Assembly (NCBI GenBank): GCA_017615135.1
Contig: JAGAAU010000063.1
Location: forward strand, 1-8,153
Origin: Bacteroidales bacterium
GTDB lineage: Bacteria; Bacteroidota; Bacteroidia; Bacteroidales; UBA932
Reading direction: 5' to 3'
DNA length: 8,153 bases
The notes under the pieces are model-generated. The model saw only the letters and a list, made by a program, of their open reading frames with translations. It searched no databases and was not told the DNA's origin. Position numbers and translations under genes: made by a program. This document shows, one piece after another, positions 6,832 through 8,153 of the stretch (the stretch's first letter is position 1; every line of letters begins with the position of its first letter).

Positions 6832-7514
6832 TGATTGCTGAAAACATTGCATCATTCAAAAAGGAACTGCCACCGGAGGTAACGCTGGTGGCGGTTTCTA
6901 AATTCCACCCGGCCGAGAGCATCCTGGAAGCCTATTCCGCCGGGCAGAGGGTTTTTGGAGAGAACCGTCCTCAGGAACTATCCAAGAAAGCTCCCGCCCT
7001 TCCTTCAGACATTGAATGGCACTTTCTCGGGCACCTGCAGACCAATAAGCTGAAGATGGTGCTGCCGTATGCCTCACTTGTTGAATCCATAGACAGCCTG
7101 CACCTTCTTGAGGCGGTGAATCAGTGGGGGAAAGACAATTCCAGGGTGGTAAATGTCCTGCTCGAGCTGCACGTGGCGGCTGAAACCACCAAGCAGGGCT
7201 TCGGCGAAGATGAAATTCTGGACATACTCTTCCGGGCCGATTCATTTAAGTATATCCGGTTCTGCGGGCTTATGGGCATGGCAACCAATACCCCCGAGGA
7301 GGAAACTGTCGATGCTGATTTTGCGCGGCTGGAGGATTTCTTTCTGTATCTCCGCGATTTGTTTCCTGAGTACGAGGATTTTAAGGTTCTCTCCATGGGA
7401 ATGTCGTCAGACTGGCGCATCGCCCTCGCTCACGGCAGCACTTCTGTACGCATCGGCACTGCTATCTTCGGCGAGCGAAGCGCAGAGTGCAACAACTCCT
7501 CTCGCTCATGGTAA
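6831..7514 (+). CDS. yggS: YggS family pyridoxal phosphate-binding homeostasis protein
   Basis: YggS/PROSC proteins bind pyridoxal 5'-phosphate on a lysine without known catalysis and keep free PLP and related amino-acid pools in balance; they are cytoplasmic TIM-barrel proteins like the N-terminal domain of alanine racemase. The 227-aa product has LVAVSKFHP (19-27) with the PLP lysine Lys24, FGENRPQE (42-49), WHFLGHLQTNK (63-73), GLMGMA (146-151) and the phosphate-binding end LSMGMSSDW plus GSTSVRIGTAIFG (187-195, 202-214). The start codon is GTG at 6831, sharing its G with the yidC stop TAG; it gives the expected family N-terminus a few residues before the first conserved block, and no ATG fits better. 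The last 13 residues (ERSAECNNSSRSW) go beyond the usual IGTAIFG end and look like an unconserved tail. Coupling suggests co-transcription with yidC. Confidence 0.95.
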   Translation: MIAENIASFKKELPPEVTLVAVSKFHPAESILEAYSAGQRVFGENRPQELSKKAPALPSDIEWHFLGHLQTNKLKMVLPYASLVESIDSLHLLEAVNQWGKDNSRVVNVLLELHVAAETTKQGFGEDEILDILFRADSFKYIRFCGLMGMATNTPEEETVDADFARLEDFFLYLRDLFPEYEDFKVLSMGMSSDWRIALAHGSTSVRIGTAIFGERSAECNNSSRSW

Positions 7515-7519
7515 AATGA

Positions 7520-8153
7520 CTACTTTATCAGGTCGACCATAGACTGGGCGACGGCGATGGAGGTGCCGGTGCCGCCGAGGGAGGCGCGGATCTGGGCGTA
7601 ATCGGCGAGCATTGCGCAGCGGCGGGTGTCGTCGAGAGTGATGCTCTGAACTTCAGCCAGTACGTTTTCAAGGGTGAAGTCCGTCTGAATCAGTTCACGG
7701 AAGACAGACTTGTCGAGGATGAGATTGCCCAGGGAGATGTATTTTATCCGGTCCAGTATATGGAAAATGTTCTGTGCTATGAAGGCGTTGACGGCCGAGG
7801 TGGTCCAGCATACTACCTGCGGGGTGCCTATCAGGGCTGCTTCCAGCGAAGCAGTACCGGAGTTTATGACGGCGGATACGCTGTTATGCAGGATCCCGTA
7901 GGTGTCGTTGAATATCAGATGAACATTGCTGCGGCCGGCAATCCAGACCTCGTAATCTTCACGGCTTCGTGCAGGTGCACCGGCAAGCAGGAACTCGAAA
8001 TCTTCAAAGCCTTTTGTGCGGGCCAGTTCGTCCGCCAGTTGCATGTAAACCGGCATCATCCGCTTAATCTCTTCTTTTCTGGAACCGGCGAGCAAGGCTA
8101 AGAACTTCTTATCCGGCAAGCTGTGGGCAGCTAGGAACTCTTCTCTGGGCTGA
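7520..8153 (-). CDS. lpxB: Lipid-A-disaccharide synthase LpxB (C-terminal part, 5' end beyond window)
   Basis: LpxB (glycosyltransferase family 19) joins UDP-2,3-diacylglucosamine to lipid X to make the beta-1,6 disaccharide of lipid A at the inner face of the inner membrane. About 210 codons are visible, roughly the C-terminal 55% of a typical 380-aa enzyme; the frame stays open through the right edge (first visible residues QPREEFLAAHS), so the TTG at 8119 is not the real start. Motifs in the visible part are LLAGSRKEEI (20-29 of the visible part), the nucleotide-sugar region NSGTASLEAALIGTPQVVCW (97-116), and KYISLGNLIL...VFRELIQ, matching the conserved YISLxN...ELIQ block of the family. 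The gene ends with TAG at 7522-7520, converging on yggS with five bases between the stops. It belongs to a leftward transcript whose other genes are not visible. Confidence 0.95.
   Translation of the reverse strand, partial: QPREEFLAAHSLPDKKFLALLAGSRKEEIKRMMPVYMQLADELARTKGFEDFEFLLAGAPARSREDYEVWIAGRSNVHLIFNDTYGILHNSVSAVINSGTASLEAALIGTPQVVCWTTSAVNAFIAQNIFHILDRIKYISLGNLILDKSVFRELIQTDFTLENVLAEVQSITLDDTRRCAMLADYAQIRASLGGTGTSIAVAQSMVDLIK

Noticed and set aside
6421..6855. A 144-codon minus-strand frame rich in His, Gly and Leu
   Set aside because: It is opposite the conserved C-terminal core of YidC and crosses the yidC/yggS junction; the pattern is explained by the sense gene.
7760..8101. A 113-codon plus-strand frame within the lpxB region
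   Set aside because: The minus strand carries unmistakable LpxB motifs over the same bases, and the plus frame has no family resemblance.

Overview
The window looks like a chromosomal segment from a Bacteroidales-type member of the Bacteroidota. Three things point there. Start codons lack convincing Shine-Dalgarno sites. Intergenic regions carry the TTTG / TAnnTTTG promoter signature of that phylum. The proteins (a 618-aa YidC, a PaaK-like ligase with metal-type cysteines, a DUF349-repeat protein, YggS, TrmD, LpxB) have the lengths and motifs expected for the group. Coding DNA has moderate to high GC by eye, while the two main intergenic gaps are strikingly AT-rich. I see no rRNA, tRNA, insertion sequence, CRISPR array or prophage signal, so this is mostly ordinary core-genome DNA.

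Layout. (1) 1-2473, plus strand: the last codons of an unseen gene overlap (ATGA) a PaaK-like adenylate-forming CoA ligase (40-1347). The ligase overlaps by 14 nt a glycerolipid-type acyltransferase (1334-2473). A perfect 12-bp hairpin at 2478-2505 follows. (2) 2474-2671: an AT-rich gap with three hairpins and a good minus-strand Bacteroidota promoter, which together suggest a small RNA of about 120 nt or a structured trmD 3' end. (3) 2672-3355, minus strand: trmD. (4) 3356-3430: a 75-bp divergent promoter region. (5) 3431-7514, plus strand: a tightly coupled operon of a four-repeat DUF349 protein, yidC and yggS, with one-base stop/start overlaps (TAATG, TAGTG). (6) 7520-8153, minus strand: the C-terminal part of lpxB, converging on yggS with only five bases between stop codons.

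How the genes fit together. Envelope and translation housekeeping dominate. YidC inserts inner-membrane proteins, LpxB makes the lipid A disaccharide, TrmD methylates G37 of tRNAs, and YggS buffers pyridoxal phosphate. The ligase/acyltransferase pair is the most functionally open part: one enzyme activates a carboxylic acid as a CoA thioester and the other has the motifs of an acyl-transfer enzyme, so a shared pathway is plausible but unproven. The DUF349 protein is the only main gene without an assignable biochemical role. The best candidate for something undescribed is the structured intergenic RNA at about 2470-2611.
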